A DNA stretch of 19,429 nucleotides, from contig CAZQAO010000012.1 in the NCBI GenBank assembly GCA_964591225.1, positions 1 through 19,429 on the forward strand, given 5' to 3'. This stretch comes from MGBC108787 sp964591225. GTDB lineage: Bacteria > Bacillota_I > Bacilli_A > RF39 > UBA660. Numbering within the stretch: position 1 is the stretch's first letter; each line of letters begins with the position of its first letter. A model generated the notes under the pieces. It was not told the origin of the DNA and did not search any database. It saw only the letters and a list, made by a program, of their open reading frames with translations. The position numbers and the translations under genes are program-made. Below are positions 1 through 7,366 of the stretch, piece after piece.

Positions 1-35
1 TCTTCAATTTAGACAATAATAAATTCTATTAACAC

Positions 36-66
36 AATAAAAAAGCCTCATAAATATGGGCTTTCT
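36..66 (-). terminator. Intrinsic terminator of tRNA-Ala
   Basis: Just past the tRNA 3' end, the minus strand has a 6-bp stem (AAAGCC at 64-59 pairing with GGCTTT at 47-42), an 11-nt loop, and then a T-rich run. This fits a Rho-independent terminator for the tRNA transcript, and possibly for rpoZ read-through. Nothing else is recognisable in positions 1-35. Confidence 0.7.
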
Positions 67-77
67 AATTACTATTT

Positions 78-154
78 TGGTGGAGAATAAGGGATTCGAA
101 CCCTTGACCCCCACGGTGCAAACGTGGTGCTCTAGCCAGCTGAGCTAATTCCCC
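78..154 (-). tRNA. tRNA-Ala (anticodon UGC)
   Basis: The minus strand folds into a complete cloverleaf. The 7-bp acceptor stem pairs GGGGAAT with ATTCTCC (one G-U). The D arm contains AGCTCAG. The anticodon stem CCACG/CGTGG carries the loop TTTGCAC, giving anticodon TGC (Ala). The T arm has GGTTCGAATCC. The discriminator base is A, and the terminal CCA is encoded in the DNA at 80-78. It has its own promoter (boxes at 197-192 and 174-169) and a terminator immediately downstream. UGC-Ala reads GCA-type codons and, with a modified wobble base, usually all Ala codons. Confidence 0.97.
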
Positions 155-168
155 AAAAGAACAAGATT

Positions 169-197
169 ATAATATCATAAGAAATATTGATAATCAA
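169..197 (-). promoter_or_regulatory. Sigma-A promoter for tRNA-Ala
   Basis: On the minus strand, -35 TTGATT (197-192), a 17-nt spacer, then -10 TATTAT (174-169) predict a start near 162, about 8 nt before the tRNA. An alternative TATAAT lies 3 nt further on but would need a 20-nt spacer. Confidence 0.6.
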
Positions 198-227
198 GCA
201 TTTTTTATAATAAGGAACTGCGGATAG

Positions 228-428
228 TTATTTTTCTTTTATAGTTATTAACCCTTTTTCAACTTCTTCTAAAGCACGACCTAATTCTTTTTTGTTGTAA
301 TATTCATTTTCTTTCATTTGATAGTGATTATTCTCACTCATTTGTTTACTTCTTATTGAAACGACATGAACTAATTTATATTTTGAATCAACAATATTAA
401 GTAATTTATCGATTGATGGGTATAACAT
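228..428 (-). CDS. rpoZ: RNA polymerase subunit omega
   Basis: A 66-aa protein. The N-terminal MLYPSIDKLLN and the internal run VVSIRSKQM, followed by GRALEEVEKGLI, are typical of the small omega subunit of Firmicutes. Omega binds beta' and helps assemble and stabilise RNA polymerase. An in-frame GTG at 437 would add three residues, but AAGGA (443-439) is only 1 nt from it and 10 nt from the ATG at 428, and family members start MLYPSI, so 428 is preferred. In many Firmicutes rpoZ follows gmk; here it does not, and a guanylate-kinase-like gene sits elsewhere (9628-10230). No terminator is seen before the tRNA promoter, so it may be co-transcribed with the tRNA. Confidence 0.93.
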   Translation of the reverse strand: MLYPSIDKLLNIVDSKYKLVHVVSIRSKQMSENNHYQMKENEYYNKKELGRALEEVEKGLITIKEK

Positions 429-451
429 TATTATCACATCCTTACACTAAT

Positions 452-480
452 ATCATACTCATAATATGTAAACCATACAA
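452..480 (-). promoter_or_regulatory. Sigma-A promoter for rpoZ
   Basis: On the minus strand, -35 TTGTAT (480-475), a 17-nt spacer and -10 TATGAT (457-452) predict a start near 445 and a very short leader before the ATG at 428. No terminator separates it from the nuclease gene upstream. Confidence 0.5.
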
Positions 481-484
481 TGTT

Positions 485-502
485 TTTGACAAAATTTGAC
501 AA
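485..502. repeat. Two direct repeats with 10-bp period upstream of rpoZ
   Basis: TTTGACAA occurs at 485-492 and again at 495-502 (plus-strand reading). The copies are one helical turn apart and lie just upstream of the rpoZ -35 box. This could be a protein-binding site, or chance in AT-rich DNA. Confidence 0.35.
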
Positions 503-2377
503 CTATTTTACTAGCTTCCGTAGAGCATTTAATATTTCGACCATCGCCCATGTATCTTGTTTGCAATAAGTAATTAAAGCTTGATATTTTAAATCGTACT
601 CTTCTTTTGTCATCTTTTCATAATTAGCATATTCGACGATAGCTTCCGTTCCATTTTTTACTATTAAATTATCATAAGATAAATCACTAAATACCGGTAA
701 GGTTTTTTTAATAGAAAAAGATCCCGATAATTTTTTATCATAAAAATTAAAAGTTTTAGCTCTCTCTTCATCAAATCCTAAATCCATATACATTTTAGAA
801 TTAGTATTAACAAGCCATAGTAAATCAAATCCTCTATCGTATAATTTCATTAAATCATCAGCATACTTGGGAAACATTTTAGCTAGTTCTTTAATTCTGC
901 CTTTTTCAAAAGCAACATTTTGAGCAAATAAAGTACCTTCATTGGGATTCATATATTTAAGCATCAATTTTATCATTTCTTCTCGTTCATCTTGGTGAGT
1001 TTTTGCTAGAAAAACAATATTATCTTTATCTTTATCGCAAACTCCTGGAGTACGTTCGATATGTAAACTAAATTCAAATGGTGATTGAATATAAGGCCAT
1101 TCTCCTTTAAATCGAGGTACAGGACAGGGCATAGTTTCAAAATCTAAATGATAAATGGGATATTGTAATTGTTTTAAACCTATGGCTATTTTTTCTTTAT
1201 CAACATATTCCTGATCAAATGAATAACAATCTCTTTGAATTTGATGAGCTTTTTTATTAATCCATGCCTCAGGAATATCCATCAAATTATAGTATCCTTC
1301 ATTAATAAGTTCCAAGCCTTTAATTCTAGTACCATCCTCTTTTACAAAACCAAAACCATTATGAATATAGCTTAAACTCGAATTTTTGGCAGGAATTTTT
1401 TTACCACAAACTGGATTAAAGTATTTACAACCACTTTGTTTTTTATAACCACAATATATTCCTAAAGGACAAGGTGATGCTTCTAAATCAGTTAAATAAC
1501 GTTCTAACTTCAACCGATTTTCTTCGACGATTGGTTGGTATTCTTGGGTTATTTTAGTCATATCAAAAAAAGTAATTAATTCATTGCCATCATAATCAAT
1601 ATCATAAACTGGTTTACCATCAACATATGTGCCATCAAAAATATAATTACTATTTAAAACTGCTAAATAATAGTGATATTTATTTAACTGATCACTAGTA
1701 TTAGTACTTTTATGTTCTTGTTCAATAAAATATCTTTGAATAGCTAAATCAAATACATATTGTCCTAAATGGTAACGATCAAAAAGTTTTTTTCTTTGTT
1801 TTTCATATGCCTCTAAAGGCATTTCTTTCTCTAGGGGATAGTTAGGTATTTCATCTTTTAAATGATAAACATTATTTTGTTGATGCCAGATAGGAAATTT
1901 AGCTTGACCTTTATAACTTCCTTGTAAATCTAAATATTTTTTACTAGTAGTAGCTTTCACTTCAATGATATTTATTTCCTTTTCAGTTTCATTATAAATA
2001 TCGACATAACAGATATACTTTATTCCATGTAAAGAGAAATCAAAACATTCTTGATCTTTAGTTTTTAAAGCATAGGTAGAATGACCACCAAAAGTTTTTT
2101 CACTAATACGTCCTGCTTCGATTTCTACTAGTTTATAGTAATCCATCATAGCTTCTAACTGACGATCTACTTTGTTTACTAAATCGACTTCTTCGCCCGT
2201 TTCTTCATTGGTAGCAATCATAGTATCAATAATTTCTTGAATACTTTCTTTTTGGTCTTGGTTTTTATATTCTTGATAACTAATATCAGCATCTAAACGT
2301 TCTTTTTTAATTTCTTCTAAACTAGCATAGCGAGGACACCTGGTATAATTAATAAAATCAGTCTTAGTAATGGCCAT
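503..2377 (-). CDS. DUF2779 (UU173-type) protein: fused RecB/Cas4-like and DEDD nuclease domains
   Basis: 624 aa, no signal peptide or membrane segment. The N-terminal part (about 1-330) looks like a PD-(D/E)XK nuclease of the RecB/Cas4 type: Cys14 in the opening TRCPR, Asp125, then IIEVKATTS with the E139-V-K141 signature, and a Cys cluster at 303, 309, 317 and 324 that together with Cys14 could hold an Fe-S cluster. The C-terminal part (about 405-620) looks like a DEDD 3'-5' exonuclease: D412-F-E414, AQNVAFEK at 486-492, and Y604-x3-D608 (YCKQD), giving the DEDDy subtype. The arrangement matches DUF2779, known as the UU173 family in mycoplasmas; its substrate is not established. It starts 1 nt after the pilin-like gene with no clear Shine-Dalgarno, suggesting translational coupling. 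Domain assignment is by motif reading only. Confidence 0.85.
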   Translation of the reverse strand: MAITKTDFINYTRCPRYASLEEIKKERLDADISYQEYKNQDQKESIQEIIDTMIATNEETGEEVDLVNKVDRQLEAMMDYYKLVEIEAGRISEKTFGGHSTYALKTKDQECFDFSLHGIKYICYVDIYNETEKEINIIEVKATTSKKYLDLQGSYKGQAKFPIWHQQNNVYHLKDEIPNYPLEKEMPLEAYEKQRKKLFDRYHLGQYVFDLAIQRYFIEQEHKSTNTSDQLNKYHYYLAVLNSNYIFDGTYVDGKPVYDIDYDGNELITFFDMTKITQEYQPIVEENRLKLERYLTDLEASPCPLGIYCGYKKQSGCKYFNPVCGKKIPAKNSSLSYIHNGFGFVKEDGTRIKGLELINEGYYNLMDIPEAWINKKAHQIQRDCYSFDQEYVDKEKIAIGLKQLQYPIYHLDFETMPCPVPRFKGEWPYIQSPFEFSLHIERTPGVCDKDKDNIVFLAKTHQDEREEMIKLMLKYMNPNEGTLFAQNVAFEKGRIKELAKMFPKYADDLMKLYDRGFDLLWLVNTNSKMYMDLGFDEERAKTFNFYDKKLSGSFSIKKTLPVFSDLSYDNLIVKNGTEAIVEYANYEKMTKEEYDLKYQALITYCKQDTWAMVEILNALRKLVK

Positions 2378-2378
2378 T

Positions 2379-2711
2379 TTAGTCTATTAATTCTGCCAAT
2401 ACAGAATCCGTTTCTTCATTATATTCGATTTTAACTTTATAGTTTTTATAATCTTCATTTTCGGCTAGATATCCTGCTTCAATTAAATCGCTAGCTAAAA
2501 TATATTTGGTTTTCTCTTCTTTTAGTGTATCTTTTATACTTTGGGCATATACTTCAGAACTTTTTAAAATTATTTTATCTTGAGTTTCTTTAGCAATAGC
2601 ACTAGTATCTTCAAAAGCATAACTTACTTTATTGATAGTTAAAATTGTAACTACCCCTAATATAACACCGATAATAATTACATCTATAACTGTATATCCT
2701 TTGTTATTCAC
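2379..2711 (-). CDS. Type IV pilin-like (pseudopilin) protein
   Basis: About 110 aa. A short basic leader (MNNKG) is followed by YTVID and a hydrophobic helix (IIIGVILGVVTILTI), the layout of a prepilin cleaved after Gly by a prepilin peptidase and inserted in the membrane. The +5 residue, normally Glu, is Asp. The C-terminal part is soluble and Cys-free, with DLIEAGYLAENEDYKNY resembling the tail of small Gram-positive pseudopilins. An ATG at 2738 would add nine residues that just encode the ribosome site; AGAGGTGAT lies a few bases before the GTG at 2711, so GTG is taken as the start. It directly precedes the DUF2779 nuclease. No assembly ATPase or peptidase is in the window, so a role in competence or secretion is inference. 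Confidence 0.75.
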   Translation of the reverse strand: MNNKGYTVIDVIIIGVILGVVTILTINKVSYAFEDTSAIAKETQDKIILKSSEVYAQSIKDTLKEEKTKYILASDLIEAGYLAENEDYKNYKVKIEYNEETDSVLAELID

Positions 2712-2770
2712 TACTATCACCTCTTTTAATTTTATCATAAATTAATATTTATACCAATATCTTTTCCAAG

Positions 2771-2793
2771 AAAAAATCTCGAAAATCGAGATT
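2771..2793 (-). terminator. Intrinsic terminator of the CotD-like gene
   Basis: An 8-bp perfect stem (AATCTCGA/TCGAGATT, 2793-2775) with a 3-nt loop, followed on the minus strand by a T run. The stem begins within the stop codon of the CotD-like gene and separates it from the pilin/nuclease pair. Confidence 0.75.
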
Positions 2794-3115
2794 AATTACA
2801 ACATCTTGGTTCGTAAACTTCAGAAGTTTCATTTTCTTCAGAATAACTATAACTTGGTTGATAAGTATGTTTATAAATATGATGATTAATTACTTTAGTA
2901 TGGCAAGGTATAATGTGAGGCACTTCATAATTTATAACACGATGGCAACATTGTACTTGAGGACATTCCATTATAGGTGGGCACATCATAGTTTGTCCTG
3001 GACAACAACCCATACCTGCTCTAGGCATTGACATACCATCCATATTCATACCATAAGCAGGGATTTCTTGAGCTTCTTTGTACATGTTTGAATCCATACA
3101 CCGATTCATTTTCAT
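2792..3115 (-). CDS. CotD-like Cys/Met/His-rich small protein
   Basis: 107 aa with no signal peptide. The N-terminal half is rich in Met, Cys and Pro (for example GMGCCPGQTMMCPP). The second half has VPHIIPCHTKVINHHIYKH, closely recalling the VPHIHPxHTTxVNHxxxxH core of the Bacillus inner spore coat protein CotD (Pfam Spore-coat CotD family). It ends with CC near the C-terminus, as CotD proteins often do. AAAGGA lies 9 nt before the ATG. It stands alone between the end of fhs and a strong terminator, so it probably has its own promoter, but none is convincing. If truly CotD-like, it would be a cross-linked coat or metal-binding structural protein. A general metal-binding protein is the alternative. 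Confidence 0.62.
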   Translation of the reverse strand: MKMNRCMDSNMYKEAQEIPAYGMNMDGMSMPRAGMGCCPGQTMMCPPIMECPQVQCCHRVINYEVPHIIPCHTKVINHHIYKHTYQPSYSYSEENETSEVYEPRCCN

Positions 3116-3187
3116 AATACCATTTCCTTTCTAATTTTATTTTATGCCATTAAAAAAATGGTGCTTATGATAAATACCAAATTTTCA

Positions 3188-4720
3188 TTACATCGTTAAA
3201 TAATTTGCATCTTTTGTTAAACCAGGCATAGTTAAAATGGAACCAAAATAAGCAGTTATAAAACCAGCCCCACTAAATAATTTAATATCTGATACGGTCA
3301 TCGTAAAATCTTTCGGATAACCTAAAATTTTCGCATTATCAGTAATGGAATACTGGGTTTTAGCTATACATATAGGACTATTTTTAAATTTACTTTTTTC
3401 TATTTTCGCTAGCTTGGTTAAAGCATTATTCGTAAATACCACGTTTTTAGCACCATAGTTTTGACAACAAAATTTTTCTATTTTCGCTTGGACTGAATCA
3501 TTTAATTCATAACTATATGTAAAGTTAGTTTTATCTTTAATATGCATATTGACAATTTTTTTAACACAATCAAGAGTACCAGCACTACCTTGTTGATAAC
3601 CATTACTAACAGAAAATAAGATTCCCTTATTCATAACATAATCTTTTATATAATTTATTTGACTTTCGGTATCTGTACTATGTTGATTTAGAATAACTAT
3701 TAAATTGGGAGAATATTTACTCATCAAATTGATATGATAATCTAAATTTGCGATACCTTTTTCTAAACTACCTTCACCATTATAAATAAGACTTTGAACA
3801 GTCGTATTTAATACAACGACATCAGGTATAAATTGGGGATTAAGCCGGGCCACAATATCAAAAAACTTTACCCCACCCATATCACTACCAAAACCAGCTT
3901 CGACGACACTATAATCAAAATGGGTTAGAGCATATTCTAAAGCAATTACACTAGCTGTACCATGAGCAATATTAGCAAAAGGACCACCATGGACTAAAGA
4001 TAAATTATCTTCTAAAGTTCGGACTAGATTCGGATGAATAGCTTGTTTTAGTAACAAAAAAAGCGCATTAACACAATTTAAATCTTTAGCTAAGACTTCT
4101 TTACCCGTATACGTATAACCAACTAATATATTACCTAATCTTTCTTTTAAATCTTGTTCGTCTTTTGCTAAACAAAGAATGGCCATCATTTCGGAAGCCG
4201 TACTAATATTAAAACCCGTTTCATGATTAGCAATAGTTAATTTACGCAAACTCCGATCATTTAAATCTAAGCATCTTTCATGGGTAATACTACTAGGATC
4301 AATATTTAATTCATTACCTTGATAAATATGATTATCAATAATAGCTGCTAGTAAATTATTAGCAGTAGTAACAGCATGAATATCGCCGGTAAAGTGTAAA
4401 TTAATTTCTTCTTCGGGAATAATTTTAGCTTTTCCGCCCCCAGTAGCTCCCCCTTTTACCCCAAATACAGGACCTAAAGAAGGTTCTCTTAATACAGAGA
4501 TACAAGAATATCCTAAACGATTAAAAGCATCATTTAAACTAATCGCTAAAGTAGTTTTTCCTTCACCATATTTAGTGGGAGAAGTTGAAGTTACTAAAAT
4601 TAGTTTCCCCCGTTTATTACTATTAACTTTTAACGTTTTTACTTTGGCAATTTCTTCACCATAAAAACTAAAATCTTTAACTGGTAAATTATTTTTAGTA
4701 AGTATTTCTTGAATAGTTAT
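3188..4720 (-). CDS. fhs: Formate-tetrahydrofolate ligase (ATA start)
   Basis: The enzyme makes 10-formyl-THF from formate, THF and ATP in the cytoplasm, feeding purine and formyl-Met synthesis. Read from ATA at 4720 the frame is open for 510 codons. Family features in order: ATP-binding loop SPTKYGEGKTT (47-57), REPSLGPVFGVKGGATGGG (78-96), GDIHAV (112-117), HGGPFANIAHG, EAGFGSDMGG, and the C-terminal AKTQYSITD and MTMPGL. About 556 aa is usual; this copy lacks roughly 20 N-terminal residues and the usual tail beyond MPGL. The only codon suitably placed after AAGGAGG (4735-4729) is ATA, 8 nt downstream. An in-frame stop lies at 4738, and the first ATG, GTG or TTG in frame is a TTG at 4249, inside the conserved core. 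The ribosome site overlaps the ffh stop region, so coupling is likely. The gene is probably functional, but an error or mutation from ATG is possible. Confidence 0.9.
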   Translation of the reverse strand: MTIQEILTKNNLPVKDFSFYGEEIAKVKTLKVNSNKRGKLILVTSTSPTKYGEGKTTLAISLNDAFNRLGYSCISVLREPSLGPVFGVKGGATGGGKAKIIPEEEINLHFTGDIHAVTTANNLLAAIIDNHIYQGNELNIDPSSITHERCLDLNDRSLRKLTIANHETGFNISTASEMMAILCLAKDEQDLKERLGNILVGYTYTGKEVLAKDLNCVNALFLLLKQAIHPNLVRTLEDNLSLVHGGPFANIAHGTASVIALEYALTHFDYSVVEAGFGSDMGGVKFFDIVARLNPQFIPDVVVLNTTVQSLIYNGEGSLEKGIANLDYHINLMSKYSPNLIVILNQHSTDTESQINYIKDYVMNKGILFSVSNGYQQGSAGTLDCVKKIVNMHIKDKTNFTYSYELNDSVQAKIEKFCCQNYGAKNVVFTNNALTKLAKIEKSKFKNSPICIAKTQYSITDNAKILGYPKDFTMTVSDIKLFSGAGFITAYFGSILTMPGLTKDANYLTM

Positions 4721-4728
4721 AAAAATTA

Positions 4729-4735
4729 CCTCCTT
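4729..4735 (-). promoter_or_regulatory. Shine-Dalgarno that fixes the fhs start at ATA
   Basis: AAGGAGG lies directly after the ffh stop codon (4738-4736) and 8 nt before ATA at 4720-4718. The in-frame ATT at 4726-4724 is only 2 nt from it, too close for initiation. No ATG, GTG or TTG is in frame between the upstream stop and position 4250. Confidence 0.8.
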
Positions 4736-6043
4736 TTAAAATGGCATTTTCATATTACCATTACTAACCATTTTCATCATTTTTTTCATTTCTTCAAATT
4801 GTTTTAATAAGCGATTAACTTCTTCGACACTGCGGCCACTTCCTTTAGCTATTCTTTGTTTTCGACTAGCTTTTAAAACTTCAGGATGTTTTCTTTCGTA
4901 CGGAGTCATCGATAAAATAATTGCTTCGATGTGAGCAATGTCTTTAGGATCTATATTGACATCATTAATACCCATTTTTCTAGCTTGTGGTAACATTTTT
5001 AAAATATTTTCTAATGGTCCTAATTTTTTAATTTGTTTAAAGGTAGTTAAAAAATCTTCTAAATCAAAAGTTCCTTTTTTTAGTTTTTTGGCAGTATCCA
5101 AAGCTTCTTCTTCGCTCATAATTCCTTCTACTTTATCAGCAATGGATAAAATATCGCCCATGTCTAAAATTCGATTAGCCATTCTTTCTGGATAAAATTC
5201 GGTTAGGCCATCTAATTTTTCACTATCTCCTACAAATTTAATGGGAATATTAGTTAAGTGTCTAATAGATAAAGCTACTCCCCCTTTAGTATTGCCATCT
5301 AATTTAGTCAAAATAGCTCCTGTTAAATTTAATGCTTCATTAAAACCATTAATTACATGAATAGCATCTTGACCCATCATCGCATCAATTACTAAAAGAG
5401 TTTCATGAGGGTGAATTTCCTCAGTAATATCTTTTAATTCTTGCATTAAGACTTCATCTATTTGTAAGCGACCGGCTGTATCGATAATAATATAATCATA
5501 TTGATTATCTTTTGCATATTCTAAAGCATCTTTAACAATTTTTACAGGATTTTCTGTCCCTTCACTAAATACTTCGACATTTAATTCTTTACCAATAGTT
5601 TGCAATTGATTAATAGCTGCTGGTCGATAAATATCACATGCTACTAATAATGGTTTTTTAGCATATTTTTTGCGTAAATAATTAGCTAACTTACCCGCTG
5701 TAGTAGTTTTACCACTTCCTTGCAAACCAACTAACATTAAAATCGTGGGATTTTGATTAACTTCTAAAGGAACATAATCGCCCCCTAATAGCGAAATTAG
5801 TTCATCTCTCACAATTTTAATAAATAATTCATCGGGTTTTAAACTCTTTTCTACTTGCTCTCCTAGTGCTTTTTCTTTAACATGAGCAATAAACTCTTTA
5901 ACTACCACAAAACTAACATCAGCTTCTAACAGGGCCATTCTGATTTCTCTTAAAGCATCACCGATATTTTCTTCCGTAATTCGACCCATTCCTTTAATAT
6001 TTTTAATGGCTTTGCTAATTCTATCTCCCATGTATTCAAACAT
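4736..6043 (-). CDS. ffh: Signal recognition particle protein Ffh (SRP54)
   Basis: 435 aa, full length. The N domain (1-95) is followed by the G domain with G1 GLQGSGKTT (106-114), DTAGR (188-192) and TKLDG (246-250). The C-terminal M domain (about 295-435) is Met-rich and contains GSGRSVEEVNRLL, the SRP-RNA-binding region. Ffh binds 4.5S/6S RNA and signal peptides of nascent chains and docks to FtsY, coupling GTP hydrolysis to membrane delivery. AGGAGG lies 7 nt before the ATG, overlapping the ylxM stop codon (TAGGAGG). It forms an operon with ftsY and ylxM upstream and fhs downstream. No SRP RNA gene is visible in the window. Confidence 0.98.
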   Translation of the reverse strand: MFEYMGDRISKAIKNIKGMGRITEENIGDALREIRMALLEADVSFVVVKEFIAHVKEKALGEQVEKSLKPDELFIKIVRDELISLLGGDYVPLEVNQNPTILMLVGLQGSGKTTTAGKLANYLRKKYAKKPLLVACDIYRPAAINQLQTIGKELNVEVFSEGTENPVKIVKDALEYAKDNQYDYIIIDTAGRLQIDEVLMQELKDITEEIHPHETLLVIDAMMGQDAIHVINGFNEALNLTGAILTKLDGNTKGGVALSIRHLTNIPIKFVGDSEKLDGLTEFYPERMANRILDMGDILSIADKVEGIMSEEEALDTAKKLKKGTFDLEDFLTTFKQIKKLGPLENILKMLPQARKMGINDVNIDPKDIAHIEAIILSMTPYERKHPEVLKASRKQRIAKGSGRSVEEVNRLLKQFEEMKKMMKMVSNGNMKMPF

Positions 6044-6053
6044 AAAATACCTC

Positions 6054-6362
6054 CTAGTTTTTAATAATTGTCATTAATTTTTCCCGTAAATCTTGATCTT
6101 CTATTTTATTTATCGCTGTACACATATTATCGATTTTAGCCATGAATTGTAATTTATTTTCATAGTTTTCTAATTTTTCATCAATAATTTGAATAGTTTT
6201 ACCGACCGCACTCTTGCTAATATGACGAACATCTGCTATTTCTTGTAAAGATAAATCTTCTTCATAGAAAAGATGAAAAATAGCTTTTTCGCGTTCATTT
6301 AACATATTGCCATAAATATCATATAAATTATTATAATAAATAAATTCTTCGTCCCGAGTCAT
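6054..6362 (-). CDS. ylxM: YlxM-family HTH protein linked to SRP
   Basis: 102 aa. The sequence has a sigma-70 region-4-like helix-turn-helix: EREKAIFHLFYEEDLSLQEI then ADVRHISKSAVGKTI, as in the YlxM/p13 family found beside ffh in Firmicutes. In streptococci and B. subtilis family members have been linked to SRP function and acid tolerance; a direct DNA-binding role is uncertain. The start overlaps the ftsY stop by four bases (ATGA), and ffh begins 10 nt after its stop. The middle position between ftsY and ffh supports a role with the SRP pathway. Confidence 0.9.
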   Translation of the reverse strand: MTRDEEFIYYNNLYDIYGNMLNEREKAIFHLFYEEDLSLQEIADVRHISKSAVGKTIQIIDEKLENYENKLQFMAKIDNMCTAINKIEDQDLREKLMTIIKN

Positions 6363-7348
6363 TCCATCATATCCTTAAAAAGTCCATATATATATTCTTC
6401 TATATCAAATGTTTGTAAATCTTCCATTTTTTCTCCTAAACCAACTAATTTTACTGGTATACCAACTTCTTCTTTGATAGCTAATACAATACCCCCTTTA
6501 GCAGTTCCATCTAATTTAGTTAAAACTATACCGGTAATATTAGTTATTTCTTTAAAAGCTTGGGCTTGCATAATACCATTTTGACCTGTAGAGGCATCGA
6601 TTACTAAAAGGGTTTCATGAGGAGCACCCGGTATTACTTTAGCAATTACTTTATTAATTTTTTCTAATTCTTTCATAAGATTAACTTTGTTTTGTAATCG
6701 ACCGGCTGTATCAATTAAAATAACTTCAGCTTGTTGTTTTAAAGCTTCTTCTAAGCCATCATAAATAACTCCAGCTGGATCAATATTTTCGCGACCATAA
6801 AATAAGGAACCAGTTTTTTCTGCCCATATTTGTAATTGTTCGGTAGCTCCCGCCCGGAAAGTATCACCAGCAATTAACATAACTTTTTGGCCATTTTCTT
6901 GATAACGATGCGCTAGTTTACCAATGGTAGTCGTTTTACCAACACCATTTACACCGACGACTAATATAACTGTCGGACCATTATCATTTTGATTTATTTT
7001 CGTAGTTAAAGATTCATTATTAACATAAATAATAAATAATTCATCCACAATAATTTCATTTAACATTTTAGTATCTTCAATTTTCTCACTATTTACCCTT
7101 TTGCGTAAGCGATCCATAAAAGAAAAAACAGTATTTACTCCAATATCTGCCGATATTAATAAATCTTCTAGTTCTTGAAAATAATCTTCATTAATTTTCG
7201 TATATTTTATCCCTAATAAATTTAGCTTAGAAACAAATTCTGTCCGGGTTTTTTCTAAACCTTTATCATAAATTTCTGTAACTTTTTTGGCCGTATCAGT
7301 TGTTTCTTTTTTGGCAATAATATTTTTTAATTTATTAAATAAGCCCAT
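6359..7348 (-). CDS. ftsY: SRP receptor FtsY
   Basis: 329 aa. A short basic-acidic N-terminus (no long acidic A domain) is followed by the N domain and the G domain with GVNGVGKTT (132-140), DTAGR and TKLDG, then the GLGEKMEDLQTFD end typical of FtsY. It is the membrane-associated GTPase that receives Ffh-ribosome complexes. GPTVILVVGVNG and the DTFRAGA motif distinguish it from Ffh. AAAGGA lies about 8 nt before the ATG. It follows the pilin-like gene by 18 nt and ends in TGA within an ATGA overlap with ylxM, evidence that TGA is a stop codon in this organism. Confidence 0.98.
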   Translation of the reverse strand: MGLFNKLKNIIAKKETTDTAKKVTEIYDKGLEKTRTEFVSKLNLLGIKYTKINEDYFQELEDLLISADIGVNTVFSFMDRLRKRVNSEKIEDTKMLNEIIVDELFIIYVNNESLTTKINQNDNGPTVILVVGVNGVGKTTTIGKLAHRYQENGQKVMLIAGDTFRAGATEQLQIWAEKTGSLFYGRENIDPAGVIYDGLEEALKQQAEVILIDTAGRLQNKVNLMKELEKINKVIAKVIPGAPHETLLVIDASTGQNGIMQAQAFKEITNITGIVLTKLDGTAKGGIVLAIKEEVGIPVKLVGLGEKMEDLQTFDIEEYIYGLFKDMME

Positions 7349-7366
7349 ATTTCTTTTCCTTTCTGG

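Noticed and set aside
485..514. Plus-strand TTGACA boxes as a promoter reading away from rpoZ
   Set aside because: No -10-like hexamer at 16-18 nt and no plus-strand gene downstream.
3138..3146. CATAAAATA on the minus strand, resembling a sigma-K/E -10 box, upstream of the CotD-like gene
   Set aside because: The matching -35 spacing is wrong and this motif is expected often by chance in such AT-rich DNA, so it is not used as evidence for sporulation control.
3147..3167. Possible terminator hairpin after fhs (CCATT/AATGG)
   Set aside because: The stem is only 5-6 bp with no strong T run after it, so it is too weak to call as a terminator.
4250..4735. Apparent gene-free gap or frameshifted/broken start of fhs
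   Set aside because: Codon-by-codon reading from 4735 to 4250 is open, in the same frame as the downstream part, and encodes conserved FTHFS motifs. There is no frameshift; only a standard start codon is missing.
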